Assembly (NCBI GenBank): GCA_017591395.1
Contig: WEDG01003956.1
Span: 62,001 to 126,000, forward strand
Reading direction: 5' to 3'
Length of the DNA: 64,000 nt
Source of the DNA: Schistocephalus solidus
Taxonomy: Eukaryota > Platyhelminthes > Cestoda > Diphyllobothriidea > Diphyllobothriidae
The notes below the pieces were generated by a model that was not told the DNA's origin, made no database searches, and saw nothing but the letters and a program-made list of their open reading frames with translations. Below are positions 12,632-24,600 of this stretch, one piece after another (positions within the stretch are counted from its first letter, which is position 1; each line of letters opens with the position of its first letter). Both the position numbers and the translations under genes were made by a program.

Positions 12632-15600
12632 GTACGTTAACCAGTTTTACTTTATTTTACCCATTTTATGTATACATATGCACACTTGAGGATATCCTCG
12701 AGAGCAAAGCGCAAATGAGTATCGATTTTTGAAGTAAGTTTGAAATGTTAATCGTCTTTTGCACATTTATCCTAGGCTGATGACTAACTGGGGAACCAGC
12801 ATCAACAATTTACCAACGAAGTTTTCTGTCTTGTCCCAAAGATCCTATCTTATCTTCAATTTAACTTTTTTGGAATGCCTGCTGTGCACCTCATACGTAC
12901 CACATCTCAACGGTTTGGATGAACGAATAAATACAGACATTGCCCGCTTCAAAGCAGCTTTCTTTAACCATGCCTATCCTGCACGTTTTATTTAAAACTG
13001 AGGCAAACATTAACGGCTGAAGGTGAGGGAATAATCATTTTCGGCCACCCTTTAAAGTGTGACGAAATTTCAAAAACAATCAAGCGACGGTTGTGCTGCA
13101 CCATAGAATGGACGCAAAATGCAGCTGAACTCTTATTCGTCCCTCATGCTAAAGTCGTTCGAATTAAACGACAAAGGATGCTTTGTAGTTGCGCGTCGCC
13201 GCAAACGGTGTTCATAAAATACAAAGAGCAGGGAGACCGGAATGGCCCTTTCTGGTGTATTAGTCGTCATCAGCTGGCCATACACAACCCAGGCGCTGCG
13301 TCGCCCGAGGCTCGAACTCACGACCTGTTGGGCAAAAGTTCAACGCTCTACCCATTGCGCCACGAGCTGGTTATCTTGTCGGGTTCGATTGGGAATATTA
13401 ACAATGGTAACAATCCCGTTGTGCCTTGGGTCGCACTCTCGAGCCCCGCCAACAGCCACAGTATATCTAGTCTCATTTTCTTTTTCGGTTATGTTATTTT
13501 GCCTATATTATCAGCTGCTCTGCGGCTGCAAGCAGGGCTCCAGAGTGCGCCCCAAAGCACAACGGCATGAATGAGTCCCGTAACCGATCGGTGAGCGCCC
13601 ATCTATCAATTTTTATGAATTTTCATACACTTGTGGATGCAAGTACATTGGGCGAATGCAACGGGCATTTGGCAGCCAGTTTCTTGAGTATTTGCCTAAA
13701 TTGTTTTTCGAACAGGAAAATAAAATACCTCCATTCGATTAGGAAACTTCTCCTAGACAGCCGTCACTCTGTTGAACCCAAAACTGCCTTTTCAGTACCT
13801 GTTCGGGCGCAAACAACTCAGACCATGCGTGACCTGGAAGCAGCCTACATATAGCGGGCGAATCCCGACTTATGCGAACAGCTGGACAATATGGTTAATC
13901 TCCAATTGCCCTGGCAATTTTCATGCCTTTCCCTCTTATTTATTTCTCAACTTGAGGTCTTAATTTACAGTGAACAAGGACCTTGCAGTTGGGTACTGAT
14001 TTTTTGAGTAAAACCCAATTGCTTCGTACTCCTGTTCGTTGATGAGAAGTCAAAAAATATATTGGTTCCAAGAAATCCTGCTGCACACGCCTGTTTTAAT
14101 GATAAAATGTGTATAATTTACAGCGAAATGAATGCGAAGTAGATGTCCCCATTGGTAAGAACTTGGTCTTTGTGAAGTTCTTTCTATTAATATGATATAA
14201 GTCACCATTTTTCCGTGCATGCAAAAAAGAGAAGAGGAGATACCAGACTGCATCAATTGGAATTGCAGTGCATACTGCTCTATCGGCAAAACTTCCCAGA
14301 CGCCGGACAGATACCTACTCAAGACTCTCTGAGCTGGGTTTGCACGTAGACCGAAGGCAACCACTATATGCCAGATGCTGCAATGACAAAAATAGTCCGA
14401 GGTAGTTTACTGAATGTTCTGCAATTTTTAGCAAGCACAGGAGGTGATTACCCTAGATGTGGATGACCAAAGATACATAATCAGTAGGTCGTACTAATAA
14501 ACTCATAATAATAAAGTTGAAGCTTACCCGGGCCGACGTGGTCACACCCTGAAAATTTTGAGGCTTGCATTACTTTGCTTCTGACGGGAAAAAGCACAAT
14601 GACCTCCTTCTGCCTATGCAGTTTTGGGCAATTAACGCACAATTATTAATGACTTCAGCGTTTAAATGCACAGAAGATTCATGCGATTTGCTATTACCCT
14701 AGTACTATTTTACTTGAGTGTGAACCGCTGTTATTTTAAATGTGGGCTGGGGACATCCCCTGTTTGAAGGCAAAGGCCAAACTCCTGTTTGCATTCTCAG
14801 ATCATTACGGTACGCTAAGGGCAAGGAAAACCCCATTTGAATATTTCCCATGTCAACCGACATGATGCAAGCATCGAATTCGGTGATGAGGTAATTGAGA
14901 AGTAGACGTAATCGCTGGGACAAAAACTTTTCGCGCCTGACATGTATGATTCCGACTCGACTCCATCTTCAGGGACTGTATCAGATACGAGTAATTCATA
15001 CACAGAAAGTTGCAGTATTTTTAGAATGAAGAGCTATAATACTACATACCTATGGCAAGTAACGGCTACCCTTTCATCGAGGATGACTACCCTCTGGTGC
15101 GCTCATTGTTTGATGGTCGGCGTGTGAGTCCTTATCCGCTAAAATTTCATTACTCCTGTTGGAGGTTGGCACGATGATTGTTTGGCCACCCTGCTCACCG
15201 ACATTGGCGTTGGAAAATTCATTCGCCTGAGTGCTCCCAGAGTGGCCGATTGCTTTGGCGAAACTGAGTCTCAACACCGACTATCGATAAGGGCAGTCAG
15301 GGCACATGTAAATAGACTGTGGGCCTTTAAATCATGATTCAAGCAACTCGCGGCTCCCGCGATTATCACCTCTTAGGAGAAGTTCGGTCTCATTGAACTT
15401 GAATATGTGGTCGGTTCTCACTGAATGAGCCGTGACTTGAGAATTGGTATCTTTTTGCAACACTGCGGTCACGTGTTCGGCAATTCGCGTTCAGAACTGA
15501 CTTCCAGTTTTTCCGAAGAAGTGGCTTTGCCCGCAACTGTACCAGATCCGATAAGCATCTGTATACATTTTTGCCGTGGCAATGAGTCGTTAGGTCTCAG

Positions 15601-18600
15601 TCCCTGACGCCTAATGGTTGTCGCTGGTCTGTGTGCGATTCCAACTCCAAGTGGTGGGGGAAGGCGGATGACGTCCTCCGAGACATTTTTGAGGTATTGA
15701 ATCACTTGCTTATATTTAGGGTCAGTTCGATTTTGTCGCCTTTTCATTCGTCTGACTTTTATGGTCGGAACGGAGGCTTTGAAGGTTTGTTTCTCTGTCA
15801 AATAGTCTTTATATCGATGAAGGATGTCTTTTTCAGTTTTTGCAATTTAAAGCATAGACGATACTAATTACACGTAATTTCTGGTACATTCGGTTTAAGT
15901 TTGGTTTCGCACTTTCTTGAGTTTTCCCAACTAGTCTCTATGCATGACACGAAACGGCCCCTCCATATTTATTTTTATATGCCTCTGAACTGAAATCTCA
16001 GAAGTATGAGTAAATGATTCAATTTGGAGCCACTTAGCACACTATGCGTGCGATCAGTAGAAGTTTGAACAGTATTTCGTTGATTGCGGTTAAGATATTT
16101 GTAGTAAATGTTTAAAATACCAATTATGTATTTTTTAAACATATAGTTTTATAAGATGAAATATAAAGTAAACAACTAAGAAAAATTATTTGTTCATTTA
16201 TATTCGCGCAAATTATCTTGTCTTTTTCTTTTATTTGTTTGTTTATATTACTTAACTCATCAGTGTGATTGGTGTGGGTAGAAAACTGACTTGGTGTGAG
16301 AAATGAATCGAAATGTCCTTTTTATACGATAAGTCATGACATGACATTGTCTATTTCACTACTTCTTCCATGCTATTACATAAAGCAGTCACTGAAACTC
16401 GGTGTGTTTAAGATCAAATAAAGTCAATTCATTGCTTTGAAGATTTAAATTTTTCATTGCTGCTTATACGCTTTCATAAAACAAAATTTTTGTGATTCTA
16501 TCTTAACCCGAAAATGCAATTTTACGTTTTAAAATGTGCATGTTATGCTTCTACAAATAAAGTGACAATTCAGATGGGAAAACCCGCAAACAATTTGAAT
16601 AACATTGAGAAAACCACCGGTTTCTCCCAAACCTACTAAATAATAATAAACCATACATAGGTTCCAAATTATAATGCATACCATTTATATACTATTGGTT
16701 CTTTTTATTGTAGTCGACAGAGTTGTTTGTGAAAGATAATGGTTTAAAAACCACCTTCGTGAGTACTTAAATACCTGAAGTTTCTCTTTGATCTTTTTTC
16801 TCTTCTTCGTCAAATTCAAACACACATGTTCCGTTACCATATCCGTAAACGCCACCTTATTAAAATTCATATTCCCGATCGCAAGCCGACAAAACAACGG
16901 GCCCGTGGCTCAATGGTAGAGTGTAACACTAAATGACTAAAGTTCGCCGGTTTGAATCTCGGGCAATCCACACCCGTGATTGGATATGACTGGCTGATGA
17001 CGGCTTATAAGCTAGAAATGACCATTCCGATCTCCCTTGTCTTTGTTGGTTCTACCTTATGATCACATACCCAAGCCGCTATGCACCTGCCTGTGAGGGC
17101 TTTCAAGTGACCTTTAAGGCTCAATGCGCCATATATATGTCATACCCAGATCGGTGAATGCCACACAAATAACTTCCTCTCCTGCTTAATTATTAACCAC
17201 TACACCTTTCGCAATTTAGTTGCCGAAGTTCAGCTTTAAAAAAATTACATAAGGATAACTTATATTGGCACATCGACAGTTCGACCGTCGATTTCGACGA
17301 GGTCCACCGTATGCTCAACGGAAGGGTGGTGCATGGACGATGACTTTCGCGTAAAAAAAGTTTAAATGTGATAGTAGCCTTGCGCTGCAGCTACCGCACT
17401 CTCTCCTTCTCCCCCTTCTGAGCCCGGTATCAAGACAGAGTCAAGAAGACCGGAGATGGGAGAGAACACAGGTGGCTAGCGCGGCCGAAGCCGCCCCTGT
17501 GCGTACCACCACACTTGCCTCGGATCCCACAGAGTGGGAGTGCCATAACGGCCATATTAAGAAGGAGACATTGCAGCCTGACTCTCAGTCCGCCAGTCAG
17601 CCACTACACACAAAACACACAATTGGACTGACCACGCGGTCCGAGTTATCCCGTCAGTTGGCAACCTTCCAAGCCACGGCTTTAGCCCACCGTGATAGTT
17701 TCAAGTGCGTCAGATTGTTTATAGTGAGGAAAATGTGCTGAGCTGTCGACCTCACTCTCTCTCCCCCAGCCCCACAATCCGATCAAAATCTGAGCCGGTC
17801 AAGTTTCTGATGTGGTAGTGGGCGCATTGGCTGACGGGTCGGCGTACCCGTCTTCGCGCGCCACAGCACGACCTGGCCCCCATAACGCACGCACCAGGAT
17901 TTACTTACTTAGGGGATATGGAGGAGCCATCACCGTCTGACTCCCAGTCCACTGGTCAGCCACTCGACACACACAACACATACACTGGGCCGCCGGCGTG
18001 GTCTGGTGTAAGCTTCAGATTGGCAGTCTTCCAAGCCACGGTTTCTAGGAAACCATGATTTTATCAGGTACATTTTAATGCTTGTGAGGGTGTTAGCTAT
18101 GTATTAGTGTAGATGGTGTGCTCTGATGTGGCTTAGTCTCCTGTGGTTTACCGCAGGTTGTCGTGGAGGCGCATGTGTCCTAATAGGCCCATGCAGTGTG
18201 TAAATGTGCGGGAGCAGTGAGGGCAGTGGAGGTGGGCGCGTCGACTATACGTCGGAGCCCCAGGCACTGGTTTACCAGCCTCCGTGCGATGGTTTCTCAG
18301 GTGACCGGTTAGAATGGTGGTAAGAATGGCAGGAGTGGAAGGTGTGCATGATGTATCGTAGTTGTCGGCATTGCGGTGAATCTCGCTGTCATGGATGCGC
18401 ATGTGACTGAATAGGCCCATGCAATGATTGAATGCGTGAGGACAGTGAGGGCAATGGAGGCGGCAAGCTCTGCTGTGTGTTGGTGCTCATGGCACTGGTT
18501 CACCAGTCTCTGTACGATGGATTCGCAAGTGACCGACCAAGCCGACGCGTGAGATGAATGTGCGGTCGCATTGAGGACAGTTTAGGAGAGATTCCCCATC

Positions 18601-21600
18601 GCTGAGAGTGGTGGTGGTGGTAGTGGTAGTGAAGGCGGTGGTGGTTGCGGTCGTGGAGGTAACAGGCGATGAGTATTGGGATGTGGTCTCTATGATTGTG
18701 GGATTTATGGAATTGATGCCAGGAGTAAGGGTGGGGGAGTTTAAAGGAGGGTTAGCAGAATTTGACGGGGAAATTGGAATTGTCGGATTGTTGGTGCATT
18801 GCGTCCGAAGATGTCCAACCAGGCCGATTCGCGAGCGGATGATGCGTTGACAGCGTGGGCATGTTGGAAGGGCCTGGGCATCGACTGTGTTGGTCCGGGG
18901 CGCGGGTGTATTTCATGCCGCTCTTTTGGCCTTGGCGGCGGCGATCCGGTTGGCCTCATAGATTGCGGAACCAGTCTTCACGGATCTTCTCCATGTCGGC
19001 CGATCTTGAACGAGGTCCTCCCAGGTCACCGGGTTGTTTTACAGTTGCTTCAGTGATTTATTCAAAGTTTCCTTGTAGCGTCCTTCTTGAACTCCCTGTC
19101 GACGAGCACCCGTAGCGACATCTCCGAAGAAAAGTCATTTGGGTAGTCGCTCGTTGTCCATTCTCACCAGGTGCCCGCTCCATCATAGTTGTATTTGCCT
19201 CAGCATGGCATGGATTCTAAGGATTCCGGTCCGCTCTAGGAATTCCGTGTCCAGGATCCCGTCTTGCCATCTCATCTTCAGTATACTGCGGATGAAGCTG
19301 AGATGGAAGTGATTCAGCTTCCTGTCTTGGTTCAAGTAGACGGTCCTGGTCTCCGTTCTGTAAAGGAGTGTCGTCAAGACGACTGCCTTCTATATCTTCA
19401 GTTTGATGTTCAAGGTGAATACCGTGGCGATTCCACAGGGAGGCCTGCAGCCGGCCGAAGGCCTGACTAGCTTTGGAGATCCGTTGGGCAACCTCATCAT
19501 CGATTCTCGTGTGGCGTGACAGTGTGCTTCCCATATAAGCGAAGGTTTCCACGTTTTTGAGTTGAGCACAGTTGATATTGATTTAGGGAGCATTGTATTC
19601 CGCTCTGGGTGGCGGCTGGTGCATGACAACCATTTTGGCTGTACTGATTGCTAATCTAAAATTGGCGCAGTTTGCGGCGAAAAGACCCATGCTCCTTTGC
19701 ATGTCATCCTCCGTCACGGTGTTTAAGTGCACAGTCATCCGCAAAGAGCAAGTCATGGACTGTAGCCGTAGACACGCACGTTGGGGCCTGCATATGCCGA
19801 CTGATGAGAAGGTGCCCGTCAGTTCTGTAGGTGATGCGGATGCCAGGCTGCTCATCACGGTAGGCGTCCATCAGCATAGCCGATAACATGATACTGAACA
19901 GGGTGGGAGCCAATACGCAGCCCTGCTTCACTCCATTGGTCACTGCGAATGCTTCGGATACCGTACCGCTGTCAGTGACGCGCGCTGTCACCCCGTCATG
20001 AAGCTGACGCACCATGTGCCTGAACCGCTCAAGACAGCCGAATTTCTGCATGACTTTCCCCAGTCCGTCGCGATTCAACGTGTCAAAGACTTTTGTTAGA
20101 TCCACGAATGTAGTGTATAGGTGAGTTCGCATTTCCTGTCACTTCTCTTGTAGCTGGCGGACGGCAAATATCGTGTCGGTTGTTCCACGGTGTCGGCGGA
20201 AGCCACATTGGCTTTCCGGGCGCAGGCCCTGCTCTAGGTGACCGTTCAGACGATTAAGGAGGATAACGGCGAAGATCTTCCCGGCGATAATGAGCAACTT
20301 GCTGCCTCTGTGATTATCACAGAGTTTTCGGGTCCCCTTCCGTTTGTAGAGATGGACGATGGTATCGTCTTTGAAATCCTGCGGAACTTGTCCTTGGCGC
20401 CACATCTCCTGGAAAATTGTTGTGAGTTCTGCCATCAGCCGGGGCCCACCGTGTTTGTAGACTTCTGGTGGGGTTACGTCGGATCCCGGTGCTTTACCGC
20501 TGAAAATCTGTTCCAGAGCCCAGATGGTTTCTGGTAGGAAAGGCGGCAGATCCAGATCATTGTTCGTGTCCACTTGAGGGAGCCGGTCAATGGCAGCATC
20601 GGAGATGGCTGATGAACAATTAAGGACACTTCTGAAGTGCTCGTCCCAGCGCTTCAGAATTTGCGATTTCTCTGTCAGCAGTGTTGTGCCGTCAGAGCTG
20701 AGCAGCGGTGCGGTCCCCTTGATACACTGGCCGTAGATGGCCTTGATGGGTTTGAAGAAGTTTTTTATTTTAATGTGGTCCACATACCCCTGGATTTTCT
20801 CAGCCTTTTGGATCATCCAGACATCCTGCATCTCCCGCAGCCGTTGCTGTACAAGGTGCCGGCATCTGAAGAAGGCTGCTTTGGTGGTGTCAGTCCGAAG
20901 GTCCATGTAGGCTTTGTGTAGTCCATTCTTCTCCGCGAGTAAATTGCTGATGTAAGCGTCAATTTCGTCAAACCATTCCTCGTGTGGATGGCGTGCGCTT
21001 CAAAGGACTTCAAGGACGGTGGACTGGATGAAATTTTGCAGTTGACACAATCGTGTCTCCACGGTAGCATTATCATCTGGAGCATGCAGGTTCTCCAGTT
21101 TCCGGGTATTTGGTTGCGAAGTCAAAACAGTGAGCAGGCAGAATAAACAAAAGAGTTTTTAACTTACCTGGCTGCCTCCTACCTTGAGGCCTTCGTCGGG
21201 GTTGCAGTCGGAGCCTCATCTGGGAGATGACGAGGCAGTGATCTGTCCAACCATCGGCATCGCGGATCACCTTGGTTACCAGCACGTCCTGCCGATCTCG
21301 CCTCCGGACGAGAACATAGTCCAGCAGATGCCAGCGCCACGACCGTGGGTGCATCCACGTTGCCTTCTCCCGCGTCGGAAAACGGAGAAAGGTGCTGGTC
21401 AGCAGAAGATGGTGTTCCGCACACGTTCGCAGAAAAAGGAGGCCATTATCGTTACAGCTACCGACACCGTGGGGACCGAGCACTTTCTGTCAGGCAGCGT
21501 GGTCCGTCCTGACGCGGGCGTTGAAGTTACCAAGGACAATTAACTTGTCCTCTTTCAGCACAGTTGCCAGCAGGGCGTGCAGGTCCTCGTAGAATTCGTC

Positions 21601-24600
21601 CTTCGCCGCATCAGAGCTCGTCATTGGGGGAGCGAAGGCGCTGATGATGGTGGCAAACTGATCTCCCCGAAGAGGCAGGCGGAGGCTTATCAGGCGATCA
21701 TTGATACCCTGCGGCAGACAGGGCAGACGCCCCACGATGTCGTTCCAGATGGCAAAGGTAACACCAGCGTCGCGTCACTCTGCCTTTGGCCGGCCGCTCC
21801 AGAAGAAGGTGTAGCTGGCACCCACGTCCTCCAACTGACCCTGCTCAGAGAATCGGGTCTTGCTGAGACCAGCAATGTCCACCTTGTAGCGCGCCAGTTC
21901 TCGAGCGACTAGCGCCGTCCTCCGTTTCGGCCGGTTGCTCCTAGGATTGTATAAAAGGGAACCAACATTCCATGCTGCTAGTGTGAGTGGTCTCACCCGA
22001 GCAGACTGGAGGGAATGGCGAGGGGGATGGGGACGGGGGTATTGCTGTTTGTTTGAGTTTTACGACCGCGTATTTTGCGATCTGCGAGCCATGGCCGGCT
22101 GCAGAAGACTTGATAACCAGCATTTGTTTAGGGCACCTTTCTAGCCACTTCCTCTGCGAGGAGGCAAGCAGTGCTGTCCTTAAATAGGGCGGCTCGGACA
22201 TCCCAGACGGCTGCCGAACGCCACTATGGGTCACGGTTTTGTTTTAGTGGAAGAGCGACCCGAGTTAGCCTGGGCCGCCTACGGGGTTGCTGTCGCCCCC
22301 ACAGTAGGACTTTTTGGAAGGGTGAGGTGGGAAGTTCGGGAGTCAGACATACCGGGTGTCGAGGCACACAAAACACCGGAGACCCTTACCTGGTTAAGCC
22401 CGTCGGTCGTGACGTTTGCCCGGGGTGTGGCCGCTGGGAAGAACCCAACTTCGAGGGGCCACAGGTGAGAGTTGGGTACCAGTTAGAGGCGGCCACTGGA
22501 GAATTCACCACCTGTGCGTGACAAATGGAGCGACCAAATGCTATCTGTGTGGTGCTACCCCTAACTAGTACCCCAACACCCCATTTGACACATAAACAGG
22601 ACATGAGAACAGGTACTGCTCGCAATACCGGTGACTGCGTGACAAGTTCCAGGAAGAATGGGATAAGGTTTAATGTTAGAGTGAAGGTTAAGCCTTGGTT
22701 AGGATAAAGTTAAGGTTAGTGCTCAGAGATGTTATGGCTTAGGTTAACTGTAGGCTAGGGTAAAGGGAAAGGTTGGGTTTTATATAAGAACTAGGCTGTA
22801 GATGATCGATAGACCTAGTGTTGGTGTTAGAAGACAGAAATATTTACCCTTTCTGGAATTATGCGCTAGGTGGGATGTTCCTATTCCCATGTTCGGTTAA
22901 GGGGACCATAGAGGAAATCCTTGCTGGTTGCTGCCCGATAATGAGATGGCCATATGCAAGCCTCGAGTACGAGAATATCCAGCGTTAAGGACAAATGTGA
23001 TCTCTAATTTTAAGAAACATGCCAAAAGTAAATTCCTGTTTTCTCTGCCATACACAGTTTGTGAATCAACGGATGCAAAATGCCGAAATTTGCGAAAGAT
23101 TTATAATCACTCGCAAACCGGCATCAATGCATACACCAAAGCTTTTAAAAATTAATGATTAACCTTAAAAAAATTTCAATTTAAAAGGATATGTGAAAAG
23201 TATCATTACTTTGTTAAGAAATGCTAATATTATTTTAAAAAGTGGTGAGAGCTGAAAAAGAGAAAAAATCTCTGTAAATGCGATGAATAAATAGAATTGT
23301 CAGACGAAAGCATAAGCATATTATTTTGCTGATATTAAGAGATCTGCCCATTCATTAAATTTATTAATGGATATTTTTGGTATTGGATTGCAAAAGAGTT
23401 CAAATCATCCTTGAACTACCTGTGAATATTTCACAATTTGCGATTTGCACCTTTTGATACTATTCTATTTTTTAAGCACAACCTTCAACATAAGATAGTT
23501 CTTAATAACATTTGCTAAAATAGTGAGCTTTTGTATAATCCTCATAAGAGAGTCACCCGTTCCTGTCTTATTTGTTGACGTACCCAAAAATGAAAACGCA
23601 TTGCCGAGAAAAATGAACGACCATACAAAATGTCGACAGTTAATATGCCTATGATCAATTAAAAACGTTTCATACTAAGTTATCCATATAAAAGGTGCCT
23701 TAATTTGATATTCCCCTGACAAATATATGCGGACTTTAATTTTTTTCAAGGTTACTTCAAGGTGAAAGTGTGGAAGTTTAATCAGTTTTGTGACTTCCCT
23801 GAAAATAAGTGATACATTTTCTGTTGAATATGAAAGAACTCACTTTTCGCTTTATCTTGGAGCGTTTTTGCCACATTGGTTTATTTTAATGCTCCGTTCT
23901 GATAATACAAAAACATAACAAAATGTCCGAATATATACTAAGATTTTGCAAAAACTGCCGAAATTCTGTGCATTGCATTTCTAAATTCCGGATTAGCCGA
24001 AAAACTATTATACAAAAATTATCGTATGGCATAAATCCCATTTGATATAGATAACTATTTAGTCCATTTCCACAATATCTCGCAAGTATTTTGTTAACGG
24101 TTTTTATTTTTACCGTTATAAAACAAAAAAAGTGGTACACAAGTTTATTCCTGTGTTTTATGCAAATAAACGCCATCAATTTACACAAAATAATTTTTAA
24201 AGCTTAATTCGTTTCTTTTTTCTGGGAGTCAATGCGATTCCTTACAATGATCTGCATTGAATTTCATTAACCTCGAATCATATTTTTCAGATGCGGAATA
24301 TATTTATTTGAAAACTTATATTAATTTCCTTTTATAGCACTACATAAAATCAAAATTTTTTTCAATGATAGTAAAAAGCCTATGGAATTTCCTGGATATC
24401 CAAAAACCCCCGATTTCACCCAAATCCTGCCTATTTTCCTTGAATATTTAAGATTGAAAATGAAGTGTTCTGTGGTCAAAGGCATTGCGAGACTCAAAGC
24501 CAAACCGAAATAAAAAAAGACCAAACGTAAACTTTTTTTACTCACTCAAATTTCGGTCAAAAATTGCATGAGTTATGTCACCTGCTGTGAGCGTATATGT

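Larger units (their letters stand above)
17265..22560 (-). mobile_element. Nearly complete AP-endonuclease/RT LINE with zinc-finger C-terminus
   Basis: This is the most complete LINE here. In element order it has a GC-rich 5' UTR-like segment (about 22560-22000), AP endonuclease (21996-21073), reverse transcriptase (about 20906-19183), a linker and C2H2 fingers (about 18900-18148), and a 3' UTR (18148-17265) that ends in the same 'ggtcgaactgtcg' block as the other copies. It lies antisense inside intron 1 of the RhoGEF gene. The ORF carries several stops and frameshifts, so it is dead. Gene-like GC content contrasts with the AT-rich flanks. Ends are approximate, and I did not find clear target-site duplications. 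Confidence 0.85.

Noticed and set aside
12759..12995. 78-codon plus-strand ORF after the first RhoGEF exon
   Set aside because: No splice phase fits between exon 1 and the DH exon (which already join in phase with the family's contiguous LQE-A-RFE sequence), and no homology was recognised.
16895..16970. tRNA gene
   Set aside because: A- and B-box-like segments are present, but the cloverleaf is not maintained and the sequence continues into the SINE body shared with many copies; the same holds for every tRNA-like head here.
18608..18850. Poly-valine membrane-like ORF on the plus strand
   Set aside because: It is the antisense of the Thr/Pro-rich linker between LINE zinc fingers (also seen at 4695-4901 on the opposite strand of the other copy).
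20238..20537. Plus-strand 99-codon ORF and other plus-strand ORFs between 18.6 and 22.5 kb
   Set aside because: They are antisense shadows of the minus-strand LINE ORF, whose RT and endonuclease motifs are unmistakable.
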